The position numbers were made by a program, and so were the translations under genes. Under the pieces are notes generated by a model. That model saw nothing but the letters and a program-made list of their open reading frames with translations, did not search any database and was not told where the DNA came from. Below, in pieces: positions 1 to 8,803 of a stretch of DNA of 64,000 bases (positions within the stretch are counted from its first letter, which is position 1; each line of letters begins with the position of its first letter). This stretch comes from Psychrobacter sp. 1044 (lineage in GTDB: Bacteria; Pseudomonadota; Gammaproteobacteria; Pseudomonadales; Moraxellaceae), in the NCBI RefSeq assembly GCF_904846525.1, contig NZ_CAJHAZ010000013.1, positions 1 through 64,000 of the forward strand, read 5' to 3'.

Positions 1-129
1 GGCTCGTAATTATAAGTCTATGCTGTATCTAGCTTGTACTATGATTCATTGCAAACTGAATTAGGGACACGCCCTAGGCATATCTGGATATATTCCTTTA
101 TAAAATTATTTAAATATTAAGTTTTGGTT
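1..129. repeat. Possible mobile-element end remnant
   Basis: Positions 54-74 carry a terminal-repeat-like string ending GGGACACGCCC. Read inward on the minus strand it is GGGCGTGTCCC, and about 32 nt further in comes CTAGATACAGCA. The same two strings, in the same order and orientation, recur at 45397-45496. Seeing both together at two distant places suggests the end of an insertion sequence or MITE rather than chance. No transposase is visible here, and the window edge cuts off the rest, so a full element to the left cannot be excluded. Confidence 0.4.
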
Positions 130-498
130 CTAATTGCCTAATACCCATTCATCGTTCACTTGATAAACTTTGAAATTGGTCTTGTTAGTGCGGCTCTCCC
201 CCGCGATTGTCTGAGTGATATCAGCGGTACACATATAAGTATTGTCGCCCTCGACAGTGTCACAGTTGATATTCTCGACGCGTTCAAGCTTTGGCATCAT
301 ACCCTCCATCATGCCGCTCATCGCCTTTGCCATCTCATCATTGCCTGCGTTCGCCATCGCATCGTCCATCATACTATTCGCTTGCTCGTATTGTGCCTCG
401 ATTAACGCTTCAACTGTGCTTTCAGAAGGTGCATTAGAGCATGCGACAAATAGCGGTGTTAGTAATGCTATGACTGCCAGTTTTTTCAGATTAATCAT
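130..498 (-). CDS. Small putative lipoprotein, function unknown
   Basis: This is a 122-residue protein with a lipoprotein signal: a basic MINLKK start, a hydrophobic stretch, and a lipobox-like FVAC putting the lipidated Cys at residue 20. It is therefore expected to be anchored in the inner or outer membrane. The middle (about 35-70) is rich in Met, Ala and Glu and probably helical. The C-terminal part has two further Cys (about residues 79 and 90) that could form a disulfide, and a VNDEWVLGN-type ending like that of small periplasmic beta-sheet domains. I do not recognise the family. The gene stands alone, and an AT-rich spacer precedes it. Confidence 0.7.
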   Translation of the reverse strand: MINLKKLAVIALLTPLFVACSNAPSESTVEALIEAQYEQANSMMDDAMANAGNDEMAKAMSGMMEGMMPKLERVENINCDTVEGDNTYMCTADITQTIAGESRTNKTNFKVYQVNDEWVLGN

Positions 499-700
499 CT
501 CAATCTCAATGTATCTATAATGTTACTTCACTATACAGAATTACTTCTAAATACCCAACTTAATTTTAGAATACAAGTTTAGATTTATGATGAATAGCTT
601 TTATAATTTAATGAGATGAAGAAATTAACGTGCGGGGCATACTGACAGTACCTTCACGATACTGCTATGATGTGGTATTCAAAACCGTTGCGAGATAACT

Positions 701-907
701 GTGTGGCAGGTGTACTTTTTTATATTACCGATTGGTCTGGGAATTATGACCTTGGCAGCAAGTTTGTTATTTTTGTTTGCTTATCTGATGTCTGATGATA
801 ATGCCACGCGCTTGCCCGCTTTTAACTGGTTCAAGCGCTTAATTATCGTGGCATTTATACTGCTAAGTGTTGGGCTGTTTATGACCTTTGGTCATTTTTG
901 GGGTTAA
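701..907 (+). CDS. Small two-helix membrane protein
   Basis: This is a 68-residue protein with two hydrophobic segments (about residues 4-28 and 46-66) joined by a short polar loop, so an integral inner-membrane protein is likely. The start is GTG, and I see no strong ribosome binding site. The pattern of a two-TM protein with a charged loop is common for small conserved proteins of this group, but I cannot assign a function. It lies between a lipoprotein gene and a GNAT gene, both on the other strand, so it is a single-gene transcription unit. The even hydrophobic pattern and lack of a competing ORF favour a real gene. Confidence 0.6.
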   Translation: MWQVYFFILPIGLGIMTLAASLLFLFAYLMSDDNATRLPAFNWFKRLIIVAFILLSVGLFMTFGHFWG

Positions 908-937
908 TAAAATCAGCCTTTAAACATTCAATATTCT

Positions 938-1549
938 TTAATGAACCATTTTTTCTAACTCCAATAATTCTAAATCTTCACGCTTTGGCTCACCATTATT
1001 GCCGTCATTTGGAAATGGCATTTTATTACCATTTAGCTCATAACCTCGGCGCTGATAGTAAGCCAACAGCTCAGGACGATGACTCAAAATGGACATGGTC
1101 AAACGCGCAGTATTTTTAGCTGCTGCTTGCCCATCTGACTGTAGATGACGAGTAGCAAAGGTTTCTGCCGCTTGCAAAATCACATTGCCAACGCCATGCC
1201 CCTGCAGCTCTGGATCTACCGCAAACATACCGATGTAGGCTTTGTTATTTGAGTCAGCATCGGTTTTGATATCGACAGCGATACAACCAAGTATCTCACC
1301 CGTTTCCTCTCCATCACGGTCGCCCGTTGTCGTTTTTGGATAGACAAAGTAATAGTGATTAGGGTCATTAATCACGGCAGCGAGCTCGGCTGACGTGGTT
1401 CGAATACCGCCAATTAAATCCGCCTCATTGGTCCAACCTGCGGTCTCGCGATAACAGCGATTTAATAATTGCTCAAGTGCACTAATATCATCGGCTTGCG
1501 CTTGTCGTAAAAACACAGACTCTCTATCCAAGTAGTTTTCATCATTCAT
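938..1549 (-). CDS. GNAT family N-acetyltransferase
   Basis: This 203-residue protein fits the GCN5-related acetyltransferase fold, which moves an acetyl group from acetyl-CoA to an amine. The acetyl-CoA pyrophosphate-binding motif A is visible as ELQGHGVGNVIL near residues 115-125, preceded by the beta strand of AYIGMFAVDP. The N-terminal RQAQADDISALEQLL stretch matches the usual first strand and helix. Near the C-terminus, YYQRRGYELNG is the typical GNAT strand-helix end. The substrate cannot be read from the sequence. A loop near residues 75-85 (TTTGDRDGEETGE) looks like a charged insertion. It lies just downstream of the frameshifted oxidoreductase on the same strand. Confidence 0.85.
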   Translation of the reverse strand: MNDENYLDRESVFLRQAQADDISALEQLLNRCYRETAGWTNEADLIGGIRTTSAELAAVINDPNHYYFVYPKTTTGDRDGEETGEILGCIAVDIKTDADSNNKAYIGMFAVDPELQGHGVGNVILQAAETFATRHLQSDGQAAAKNTARLTMSILSHRPELLAYYQRRGYELNGNKMPFPNDGNNGEPKREDLELLELEKMVH

Positions 1550-1639
1550 ATTATAATTTTTCCTTTCCTTGTTTGTATTAAAAAAACTGACCCAAATCGA
1601 TAGGTCAGCCTTAATAGTAATATGTATCCATCTTGAGTG

Positions 1640-3293
1640 CTAGGGCGATAAAGCCTGTGCTTGATCGATAATATTAAATCCTGCCTTAAGCTGTGCACGC
1701 GTTGGCGCATGACCACGGCGGAGCAGCTCAGAAAAGGCAACCAATTCTTTATCACGCCCTAAAGTGCTAGCCGCACTAGCACGTGTGTCTTCCCCATCAC
1801 CATCAAAGTAGTATTCGATATAATCTAATGTATCTGGCGATACCAAATAAGATATTATGATCGGGTGTCGCCGCATGTCCACTATAGCGTAGGCTTTTAC
1901 CATATTGCATCGTCCAAAAGAAAGGGATGCGCGCGGCGAGCGAGCTGACACTATCATCATTTAATATCGCAGCCGCAGTCACTAAGCCATGTTGCAAGGC
2001 CACGCGCCAATGTTCAATGCGCATGCGCCCCATTTGCCCAGAAGCTTTTGCAATATCACCCAATGCATAAACCCCATCACGCAGCTGTAAATACTCATCC
2101 ACTTGCACGCCATCTGGCGCGTTTACTTCTTCGAATAGTTCTATACGTGGTGCTACGCCAGTCCCCAAAATCACAATATCTGCATCAACTTGCTCACCAT
2201 TCGCCAGCGTGACACCGCCCACTTGTGAAAAGGTTTGGTTTTCTTCTTCATTCTCAGACTGATTAACAACCCTTTTGACCTCAGCGATTTCATTGACCGT
2301 GGCATCAAAAACAAACTGAATGCCTTTTTCTTTATGCAGCTTGATCAGCGCATTACTGACGGTTTCGGAGACAATATTTCCCATGACGCGATGGTCTTGT
2401 CCGATGACCGTAATAGAAGCCGTCGTGCCTGCTTGTGCCAATGCGGAAGCGACTTCCATACCGATAAAGCCTGTACCAACAATCACCACACGCTGATCGT
2501 GACTGGCCGCTTTTATCAATTTGGCATCATCCATACTGCGCAGCGTATAAACGCCATCAAGCTCAGCCCCTTTAAAAGGCGGTATCTTTGGCTCAGCGCC
2601 TGTTGCAACCACTAAAAAATCAGCGGTTTGTCTGTCACTATGACCATTTTTATCTTTAATGATAATGGTACGTTCATTGGGCGATACTTCGCTGACAGTT
2701 TGATTCAAGCGCAAATTAATATCGTATTTGCTCGCCCAATCTGCGCCGCCTAGTAGAAGCTTCTCTTCAGGCATATTGCCCGCTAAAAACGCTTTGGACA
2801 ATAATGAACGGTTATAAGGAGCTTTATCATCAGCACTAATCAAGGTGATTTTGCCGCCATAGCCAGTGTTACGAAGCTGATGCGCTGTCATAAAACCTGC
2901 TGCGCCGCCGCCCACGATGAGCGTATGCGTATCGATCAGCTTATCATTTGCAATCTTTTTGTCTATCTTCGCTGAAGTATTTACCGTCAAGCTGTCGCCA
3001 TTATCGGTCACTTCATATTGAGTCAATCCTGCTATCGCTACTGGCTCTAACAGCGTGCCATCACGGCTATCAAAAGTCGCATGATGCCAAGGACAGACCA
3101 CGCGATTGCCACAACGTAAGCCTGTGCCTAAATCTGCGCCTGCGTGCGGGCATTTGCCATCGAACGCCTGAAATTCATCGTCGTCGCGGGTAATCAAAAT
3201 GATACTATCATCATCTTGCTTGTAAGATTTCATGCCGCCACTGGCAATATCAGCCTTATTAATAGTTACTGTATCAATCGTTGCATTGGTCAT
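1640..3293 (-). pseudogene. Rieske/FAD-dependent oxidoreductase, frameshifted near the C-terminus
   Basis: The N-terminal 105 residues form a Rieske [2Fe-2S] domain with both cluster motifs, C48-P-H50 and C67-P-W-H70. After it comes an AIF-like pyridine nucleotide-disulphide reductase module, with an FAD-binding LIVGGGAAG near residue 125 and an NAD-binding VVIVGTGFIGMEVA near 270. Such proteins pass electrons from NAD(P)H to the Rieske centre or a partner. The frame is lost near 1835-1870. The first frame ends at 1803 with a non-family tail (RYIRLYRILL), while the next frame continues with a fitting C-terminus (SPDTLDYIEYYFDGDGEDT...) to 1640. The whole span is 1654 nt, one more than a multiple of three. 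Dropping one T from the TTT run at 1845-1847 (minus strand) restores one reading frame. It may be a true mutation or a base-calling error. If real, the last 60 or so residues are lost. Confidence 0.85.
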
Positions 3294-3560
3294 AAGTCTT
3301 CCTTAACAGTTATAATGGTTCCCTGAATCAAACGTGTTGAAAATAACCCTATTGCATCAGCCAGTTTCAACGAAAAATACCATTCTCGATACGTTTGTTT
3401 AAATGCTTTTTTAAAACGCTATCCATTGATAGTAACAAGACACTTTCGCACACGCTGTTTTTTTTGTATGTTTCCTGCGTTGCAAAACGTAATCGTTAAC
3501 TGTTAATCCCTATGCTTACCTATTTTTTTAAATCTTATCCTCAAAATAAAAGATAACTTT

Positions 3561-4817
3561 ATGACTTCTCGTGATGACATGACCGATATTAATGCTAGCC
3601 CTCAATCCGCTCTTGAAAACAATCAATTTGATAATGAGCAGTTTGATACGGCAAGTATCGATATTACCGTAGCGACGGATACTGCGCAGTTACCGCAGCC
3701 TCTTCAACCACCTGTGCAGCAAGCAACCTATAAAGCCCACGCAACAGACTTTATCGTTAATGAGCTATTGCCGCTCGAATTCACCGGTGAAGGTGAGCAT
3801 TTATGGCTGCATATCCAAAAATTAGGGATGAATACCGCTTATCTTGCCAAACTGCTGTCAGAGTGGGCAGAGATTCCTCTGCGTGATGTTGGTTATTCAG
3901 GTCTTAAAGATCGCCATGCATTGACAACCCAGTGGTTTAGCTTGCGAATCCCAAAAAAACAACTGCCAGCTGCTGAGTTTGCACCAGTCGATATCGGAGC
4001 TGATGAATCGGTCACTATCCTCGACCAGCAATGGCACAACAAAAAGCTCAATCGCGGCACGCATCGCGCTAATCAATTCATCATTACCTTGCGTGATATC
4101 CAATTTGCTGATTTTGACACAGCATTGCCAGCACCTGAGCAATTATTGTCGGCGAAACAAGATGTCGAGCAGCATTTAGCAAGCATCGCTATAGCTGGCG
4201 TGCCCAATTATTTCGGCCCTCAGCGTTTTGGACGTAATGGCAATAATATTAGAGAAGCATTATCGCTGTTTGCGCTCCCACTACAGCAAAGTCGAGCACA
4301 ACCCAAAAAGAGCAAACGCAAGCACGCGCCACGTGAGCAGAATACGATGGAGCTGTCTGCCGCACGTAGCTTAATTTTCAATGAGATATTGGCAGTACGA
4401 GTGCGTGATGGCAGCTGGAATACTGGGCTGGCAGGCGAAGTGTTTAACTTAGAGGGTTCAGGGTCAATATTTACTAGCGAAGCCATAGACGACACGTTGC
4501 GTTCACGCCTTGAGACGGGTGACATCCATCCCACTGCTGCATTATGGGGCAAGGATAATGATAAAGTCAGCGGCATGGCGGCAAATATTGAGAAAAATGT
4601 GACTCAGCAAAATCCGCTACTGGCTCGCTTAGCCGATGGCTTAGAGCAGCGCGATGTAAAAGCACAGCGCCGCGCGCTGCGCCTACCTATTGAAGCGCTG
4701 TCTTGGGAATGGCAGAATAAAGATAATGAACAGACATTGGTGCTCAGCTTTACGTTAACGACAGGTAGCTTTGCCACCAGTGTCTTGGCAAGCTTAGTAA
4801 AACAATTAATACACTAA
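3561..4817 (+). CDS. truD: tRNA pseudouridine(13) synthase TruD
   Basis: TruD turns uridine 13 of tRNA into pseudouridine. The family motif GLKDRHALTTQWFSL is present, with the likely nucleophile Asp117 in GLKDR. NYFGPQRFGR is the second conserved block, followed by the family's insertion domain and a C-terminal EWQNKDNEQTLVLSFTL segment. At 418 residues it is longer than the E. coli enzyme. About 50 extra polar, Gln- and Asp-rich residues precede the conserved FIVNE start of the fold, and a basic linker (KKSKRKHAPREQ) sits near residue 250. ATG at 3561 is used, though the internal Met7 is also possible. The gene converges with the diguanylate cyclase gene; an imperfect hairpin at 4837-4862 lies between them. 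Confidence 0.95.
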   Translation: MTSRDDMTDINASPQSALENNQFDNEQFDTASIDITVATDTAQLPQPLQPPVQQATYKAHATDFIVNELLPLEFTGEGEHLWLHIQKLGMNTAYLAKLLSEWAEIPLRDVGYSGLKDRHALTTQWFSLRIPKKQLPAAEFAPVDIGADESVTILDQQWHNKKLNRGTHRANQFIITLRDIQFADFDTALPAPEQLLSAKQDVEQHLASIAIAGVPNYFGPQRFGRNGNNIREALSLFALPLQQSRAQPKKSKRKHAPREQNTMELSAARSLIFNEILAVRVRDGSWNTGLAGEVFNLEGSGSIFTSEAIDDTLRSRLETGDIHPTAALWGKDNDKVSGMAANIEKNVTQQNPLLARLADGLEQRDVKAQRRALRLPIEALSWEWQNKDNEQTLVLSFTLTTGSFATSVLASLVKQLIH

Positions 4818-4849
4818 AGCATAATTAAACCTTCGACTATGGCAGCCAG

Positions 4850-6307
4850 CTATATGCCATAGAGCGCCTCAATATTATTATTTTTTGCTGCCAACATCTC
4901 GTTGGCACTCACCACTTGATCACGGCCACAGCCTTTGGCTTCATACAAAGCCTTATCTGCCATACAAATTAAGCGCTGGCAAATATCGTGAGGTAGCTGC
5001 ACTGCGGGAATTTTACGATTCACGCGTTTGCTACTATACGAGGGGATTCTCTGCGGTTTAGCAAGCGACTGCGATGCATCCTTTTTATTCAGAGTTTCGC
5101 AGGCTTGTTGTATACAATTACGCTCACCATGGGTCAGTGTATATAGCCCCAAGCTGGCAGTCACACTAAAGATTGTATCGTCATCGAGAATGATGACGTG
5201 TTTGGCGATAACGCGCCGTAATTGTTCAGCAATTATCATAGCTGTGTCGTGCTTCGTATCTGGCAACACAATCAAAAACTCCTCACCGCCATAGCGACTC
5301 ACGATTGTTTCATCAGTTAAAGACTGCAAGAGCGTCTGTGCGACCTCTACCAATACTCGATCCCCGATCTCATGACCGTAACTGTCATTGACCTCTTTAA
5401 ACCAATCCAAATCCAATAAAATAACGCTGATATCTTGATGGTCTTCTACTGACTTCAGCACCTGCTTCATTTGCATCATCCCGTAACGGCGACTTTTGAG
5501 TTGAGTTAGCTCATCTTGATTGGCATGCTGTAGAATTTCCTTTTTACTGTCATCCAATATTAGTAACAAAGTACGAAACATATAGATAATAAAAATAGCT
5601 TTTGGTAGCGCCATATAAATATGTGTAGAACGCCAAAAAAAAGCGGAAGATCGGCGCAATTGATCAACACTGTCCCAATTTAGTGTGCCATTTTGAAAAA
5701 TAGAGGCAGAGATGGCATTTTCTATTGTCGTAATTTCACTGTAATTGATATAACTATAATAGGTATCAAGAGGAATGACCGTGAGCGTCATTTGACGCAG
5801 ATTGGGTAAAGTAACGCCAAGATAAGGAATAAATGTGACTGCCAGAATGACGGCTGCGTGCCCTAAAAACGCTCTCCATACATAGCGCCGACGTATAAGC
5901 ATCATCCCCAGTATCGCACCGCCGACTAAAGAGACGCCCGCGACCAAGCTACTATGTCCTAAAACTAAAATAACCATTGCAATATAGGCACTATAAACCG
6001 TAATTAGTATGCCTTGCCATTTATACAAATTGCTATTGGCTTTTTTGACAGGTGAAAAACGACTGGTCATCCATAATAAAAACAAAGCTACCAGTGTCAC
6101 GCCGAACCATAGTGGATACAGCAGGGCTATATCGACATAGGTGTCATAAATATCGCGGCGCCACCAAACAAATAAACACCATAGCCAGTGTAAAGATACC
6201 TCCATCACCATAAATAAAGCCAGTAATGACGTTTTATCAGCAGCTTGCCACTCAAAAATTGCTTGAGATAGCTTGGTGTAGCCTAGATGAGATATCGATA
6301 CAGCCAT
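4850..6307 (-). CDS. Membrane-bound diguanylate cyclase (GGDEF)
   Basis: This 485-residue protein has about six transmembrane segments in the first 260 residues and a GGDEF domain after about residue 275. The domain should make cyclic di-GMP from two GTP. The active-site loop is RYGGEEFLIVLP near residue 340, and the substrate and metal site shows in LLDLDWFKEVND. The inhibitory RxxD site five residues before GGEEF is absent, so product inhibition of that type is not expected. About 50 extra residues, Lys/Ser/Arg-rich, separate the SLGLYTL strand from the ADKALYEAKGCGRD helix, where most family members have about 20. The membrane part resembles a MASE-type sensor, but I cannot name the ligand. 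The start is ATG, 362 nt from the next gene. Confidence 0.92.
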   Translation of the reverse strand: MAVSISHLGYTKLSQAIFEWQAADKTSLLALFMVMEVSLHWLWCLFVWWRRDIYDTYVDIALLYPLWFGVTLVALFLLWMTSRFSPVKKANSNLYKWQGILITVYSAYIAMVILVLGHSSLVAGVSLVGGAILGMMLIRRRYVWRAFLGHAAVILAVTFIPYLGVTLPNLRQMTLTVIPLDTYYSYINYSEITTIENAISASIFQNGTLNWDSVDQLRRSSAFFWRSTHIYMALPKAIFIIYMFRTLLLILDDSKKEILQHANQDELTQLKSRRYGMMQMKQVLKSVEDHQDISVILLDLDWFKEVNDSYGHEIGDRVLVEVAQTLLQSLTDETIVSRYGGEEFLIVLPDTKHDTAMIIAEQLRRVIAKHVIILDDDTIFSVTASLGLYTLTHGERNCIQQACETLNKKDASQSLAKPQRIPSYSSKRVNRKIPAVQLPHDICQRLICMADKALYEAKGCGRDQVVSANEMLAAKNNNIEALYGI

Positions 6308-6411
6308 AGTAGGGCTACCGCAAATATTGAAAGTTATTAAGTCGACATTAAAACCATTAAATAAAAATCAAAAGCCTGAATCAACAATAATAAATGATAT
6401 GACTTTTTACC

Positions 6412-6508
6412 TTATACCATTCCCAAAAACTTAAGTAGATAAGAATGCGAGTGTCGGTACTACATTTTTTAAACTAAATGGGAGTTAACATCGACGATTT
6501 CATTTTTA
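6412..6508 (+). repeat. Dispersed repeat, copy 1
   Basis: This segment aligns almost without gaps to 29751-29846 on the same strand. Shared blocks are TTATACCATTC, AAGTAG and GCGAGTGTC, with matching spacing between them, and the similarity fades toward the 3' end. Neither copy codes for protein. Two diverged copies about 23 kb apart in unrelated spacers point to an old dispersed intergenic element, possibly a relic of a mobile element. Confidence 0.7.
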
Positions 6509-6572
6509 AAAATAAATCCCACTTATCTAGTGTGGCAATTTCTGTCGCAGTTATCAATCTATTTAGTGCCTT

Positions 6573-6600
6573 CATGCGTCAACATATGACGCATGATTTT
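6573..6600 (+). terminator. Hairpin with short T run
   Basis: An 8-bp perfect stem (6573-6580 with 6588-6595) with a 7-nt loop is followed by ATTTTTGG on the plus strand. No plus-strand gene runs into it, so it may instead stop the leftward PHP transcript weakly or be part of a repeat. Confidence 0.3.
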
Positions 6601-6669
6601 TGGATAACCTGTCAATTGATATTTCAGCTGAGTTAACATTCAAAACTGTACTCAGCAATGAATTCTTGG

Positions 6670-7551
6670 CTACGAAAACATTGCAAAAGACTGCCAAACT
6701 CCCTGCTGCTCAGGGTTCATTGTCGGTACATCACCCAAACGACGCCACGGCATATTGCTACCATGAAAGTCACTGCCGATCGAGGCGACAAGATTGTGGG
6801 CAGCGATACTGCGATCGACCATTCTGCGAGTACTAACCGGTTCGCTATTCGACGGCAGCTCACAAGCATCGCCACCAAGACCAGCAAACTCTTCAATCAG
6901 TTTACGGACTCGTGTTGCTGAAAGCTGATAGCGCGTGGGATGCGCCAACACCGCCTTGCCACCACAAGCATGGATCAGCTCAATGCCATCAGCCATGCTC
7001 AGTGCATCAATCGCCACATAAGCAGGCTTATTATCTGCCAAATACTTATCAAAGGCTTTTTGTACTGTCTTGACTTCACCGCGCTCAAACAATACTTGAC
7101 CAATATGCGCGCGCCCGACCGCTTGTGGATTGCCGCCAGCTTTATCAAGTACGGCTTGCCACAGCTCATCATAGTTAATATCCAATAGCGCGCTGAGTTT
7201 TTCAGTGATTCGCTGACCACGCGTGGCACGGCTATCCTGTAATTGCTGCAGCGTTGCATGCATTTTTTCGCGATCGGTAAAATCTAACCCCAGCACATGG
7301 ATGATTTTATTGGTTGATTTATTTTTGCCATACCCACCAATAAGTGTGTGCTCACAGCTTATCTCGACCCCATTAATCAGCTGCATATCGCAGGCAATGG
7401 CAGCCTCACGCGCCTCATCAATTCCTGCCAGCGTATCGTGATCGGTCAATGCCAATACATTGACGCCGGCCGCATGGGCGCGCTGCACTACTTCCGTTGG
7501 TGCATAAGTACCATCAGAGCAAGTGCTGTGACAATGTAAATCGAATTTCAT
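6670..7551 (-). CDS. PHP domain phosphoesterase (RnaseAM/YciV-like)
   Basis: The 293-residue protein is a PHP-domain metal-dependent phosphoesterase of the TrpH/YciV type. Known members remove 3'-phosphates from nucleoside 3',5'-bisphosphates or trim 5' ends of short RNAs and rRNA precursors. Metal-binding motifs seen are DLHCHSTCSDG at the start, LALTDHDTLAG, NGVEIS, VLAHPTRY and GSDFHG near the C-terminus. I start at ATG 7551, because MKFDLHCHS is the usual family start. A GTG at 7605 would add 18 hydrophobic residues that this cytoplasmic family lacks. The gene is divergent from yciB, and the 200-bp spacer between them holds a 25-bp palindrome. Confidence 0.88.
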   Translation of the reverse strand: MKFDLHCHSTCSDGTYAPTEVVQRAHAAGVNVLALTDHDTLAGIDEAREAAIACDMQLINGVEISCEHTLIGGYGKNKSTNKIIHVLGLDFTDREKMHATLQQLQDSRATRGQRITEKLSALLDINYDELWQAVLDKAGGNPQAVGRAHIGQVLFERGEVKTVQKAFDKYLADNKPAYVAIDALSMADGIELIHACGGKAVLAHPTRYQLSATRVRKLIEEFAGLGGDACELPSNSEPVSTRRMVDRSIAAHNLVASIGSDFHGSNMPWRRLGDVPTMNPEQQGVWQSFAMFS

Positions 7552-7636
7552 AAGAGAAGCCTTAGCATTAAAAATTAAAAGTGTAGAAAATAAAAAAATG
7601 AGCACATTGCCAATAAGCCGTTATATTTGGCAGTTG

Positions 7637-7661
7637 TCATGATTATGAGTCATAATCATGA
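7637..7661. promoter_or_regulatory. 25-bp perfect palindrome, possible operator
   Basis: The arms TCATGATTATG and CATAATCATGA are perfect inverted copies with a 3-nt centre (AGT). There is no T run after them, and the site sits between the divergent PHP and yciB genes, so an operator for a dimeric regulator is more likely than a terminator. A half-site-like CATGATTATC recurs near 7690. Confidence 0.45.
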
Positions 7662-7773
7662 GATATTGCTACGCAGGCCTGTGATATAGCATGATTATCG
7701 TGTTGATTGCTTTTTTTTGGCGCAGTAGACGTGTAAACTACCCCATACGTTTTTGTCGGACATCCCCTTTGCT

Positions 7774-8325
7774 ATGAAAGCTTTATTAGACTTTATTCCC
7801 TTAATTGCCTTTTTCATTGCTGCTCGCTACAGCGGTATCTTAGCGGGGGCAGGTGCGTTGCTCATCGCCACTATCATTGTTTATGCCATTCATTTTATTC
7901 GCCAAAAAGGCACTTTTGATAAACAGCAATGGGTTGTCTTACTATTAACCATTTTGTTTTGTGGTGGTACTTTATTATTGCGTGATGATATCTATCTGCG
8001 TTGGAAGTCACCCATTATCAACGGTATCTTTGCACTAACACTTTTAGTCAGTGCTGCGATTAATAAGCCACTGATGCAATTGGCGATGAAAGATGTTTTT
8101 TTGCTGACGATGAGTGGCTGGAAAAAACTCACTCTCGCTTGGGCACTATTCTTCGCCTTTATGGGCATACTGCATTATATCACAGCGTTTACGATGTCAG
8201 ATGAGGCATGGATTAACTTTAAAACTTACGGCTGGATTCCGATTATGTTGGTATTCGTCATCGCCCAGTTTGCCGTATTAAAAAAGCACCTCAACCCTGC
8301 GCTCACGGATAAAACCGTCAAATAA
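7774..8325 (+). CDS. yciB: YciB/IspZ family inner-membrane protein
   Basis: This protein belongs to the YciB (intracellular septation protein A) family, an inner-membrane family linked to cell envelope integrity and division. The signature N-terminus MKALLDFIPLIAFFIAARY is present, followed by about five hydrophobic segments and the internal KSPIINGIFALTLL and AWALFFAFMGILHY blocks. I use ATG 7774, giving 183 residues. The longer frame from TTG 7753 adds seven residues not typical of the family. The next gene downstream is a yciI homolog, and yciB-yciI proximity is common in gammaproteobacteria. Confidence 0.93.
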   Translation: MKALLDFIPLIAFFIAARYSGILAGAGALLIATIIVYAIHFIRQKGTFDKQQWVVLLLTILFCGGTLLLRDDIYLRWKSPIINGIFALTLLVSAAINKPLMQLAMKDVFLLTMSGWKKLTLAWALFFAFMGILHYITAFTMSDEAWINFKTYGWIPIMLVFVIAQFAVLKKHLNPALTDKTVK

Positions 8326-8473
8326 TACTCAATTTATCATTTTCTATCATTTTATAATAAAGCCAATGCTATTTCTAAATGCCAATAGCGACAATCATTA
8401 ATCGCAATTAGCTCAGGCGCATTAAGCAAAACACTTTAAATTAATCATAATTTTTATTAATCGAGGAAGTCTC

Positions 8474-8803
8474 ATGTCCTTATTTGCCATTATTGGTCAT
8501 GACGTGGCCAATAGCAGCGCACAACGTCAGATTACCCGCGCTGAACATGTCGAACGCTTGCAAGCTTTAGATCATGACAATCGACTGATTATCGCTGGTC
8601 CCACACCTATCGAGCATGGCAAAGGCGAGATGTCAGGCAGCTTAATTATTGCTGACTTTGACTCTGCAGAAGCAGCGCAATCATGGGCAAATGATGAGCC
8701 TTACTTACGTGATGGCGTGTACAGTCACGTAGATATCAAACCCTTTATCCATACATTGCCAAAAGCGGATGACAGCGCATCAGTTAAAGTAGCAAAATCG
8801 TGA
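8474..8803 (+). CDS. yciI: YciI family protein
   Basis: This 109-residue protein has the YciI-like dimeric alpha+beta barrel fold. The start SLFAIIGHDV, the block LIIAGPTPIEH, and the stretch LIIADFDSAEAAQSWANDEPYLRDGVY fit the family; the last includes the conserved Asp and the 'A..w...DPy...G' pattern. The His of the first strand and the Asp are thought to form the active-site pair in this family. No substrate is established for most members. A good ribosome binding site (GAGGAA) lies five bases before the ATG. The stop codon overlaps the GTG of the next gene, which implies coupled translation. Confidence 0.9.
   Translation: MSLFAIIGHDVANSSAQRQITRAEHVERLQALDHDNRLIIAGPTPIEHGKGEMSGSLIIADFDSAEAAQSWANDEPYLRDGVYSHVDIKPFIHTLPKADDSASVKVAKS

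Larger units (their letters stand above)
6308..6669. other. Intergenic spacer with dispersed repeat and hairpin
   Basis: This spacer separates the 5' end of the diguanylate cyclase gene from the 3' end of the PHP gene. It holds one copy of a dispersed repeat (6412-6508) and a hairpin at 6573-6595 (8-bp stem CATGCGTC/GACGCATG, 7-nt loop) followed by ATTTTT on the plus strand. No plausible gene is seen. Confidence 0.6.

Noticed and set aside
1546..1755. Minus-strand ORF overlapping the tail of the frameshifted oxidoreductase
   Set aside because: It is a shadow frame. The overlapping continuation of the oxidoreductase has clear family-like sequence.
4220..4576. Long minus-strand ORF inside truD
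   Set aside because: It lies wholly within the conserved truD reading frame and has no independent support.
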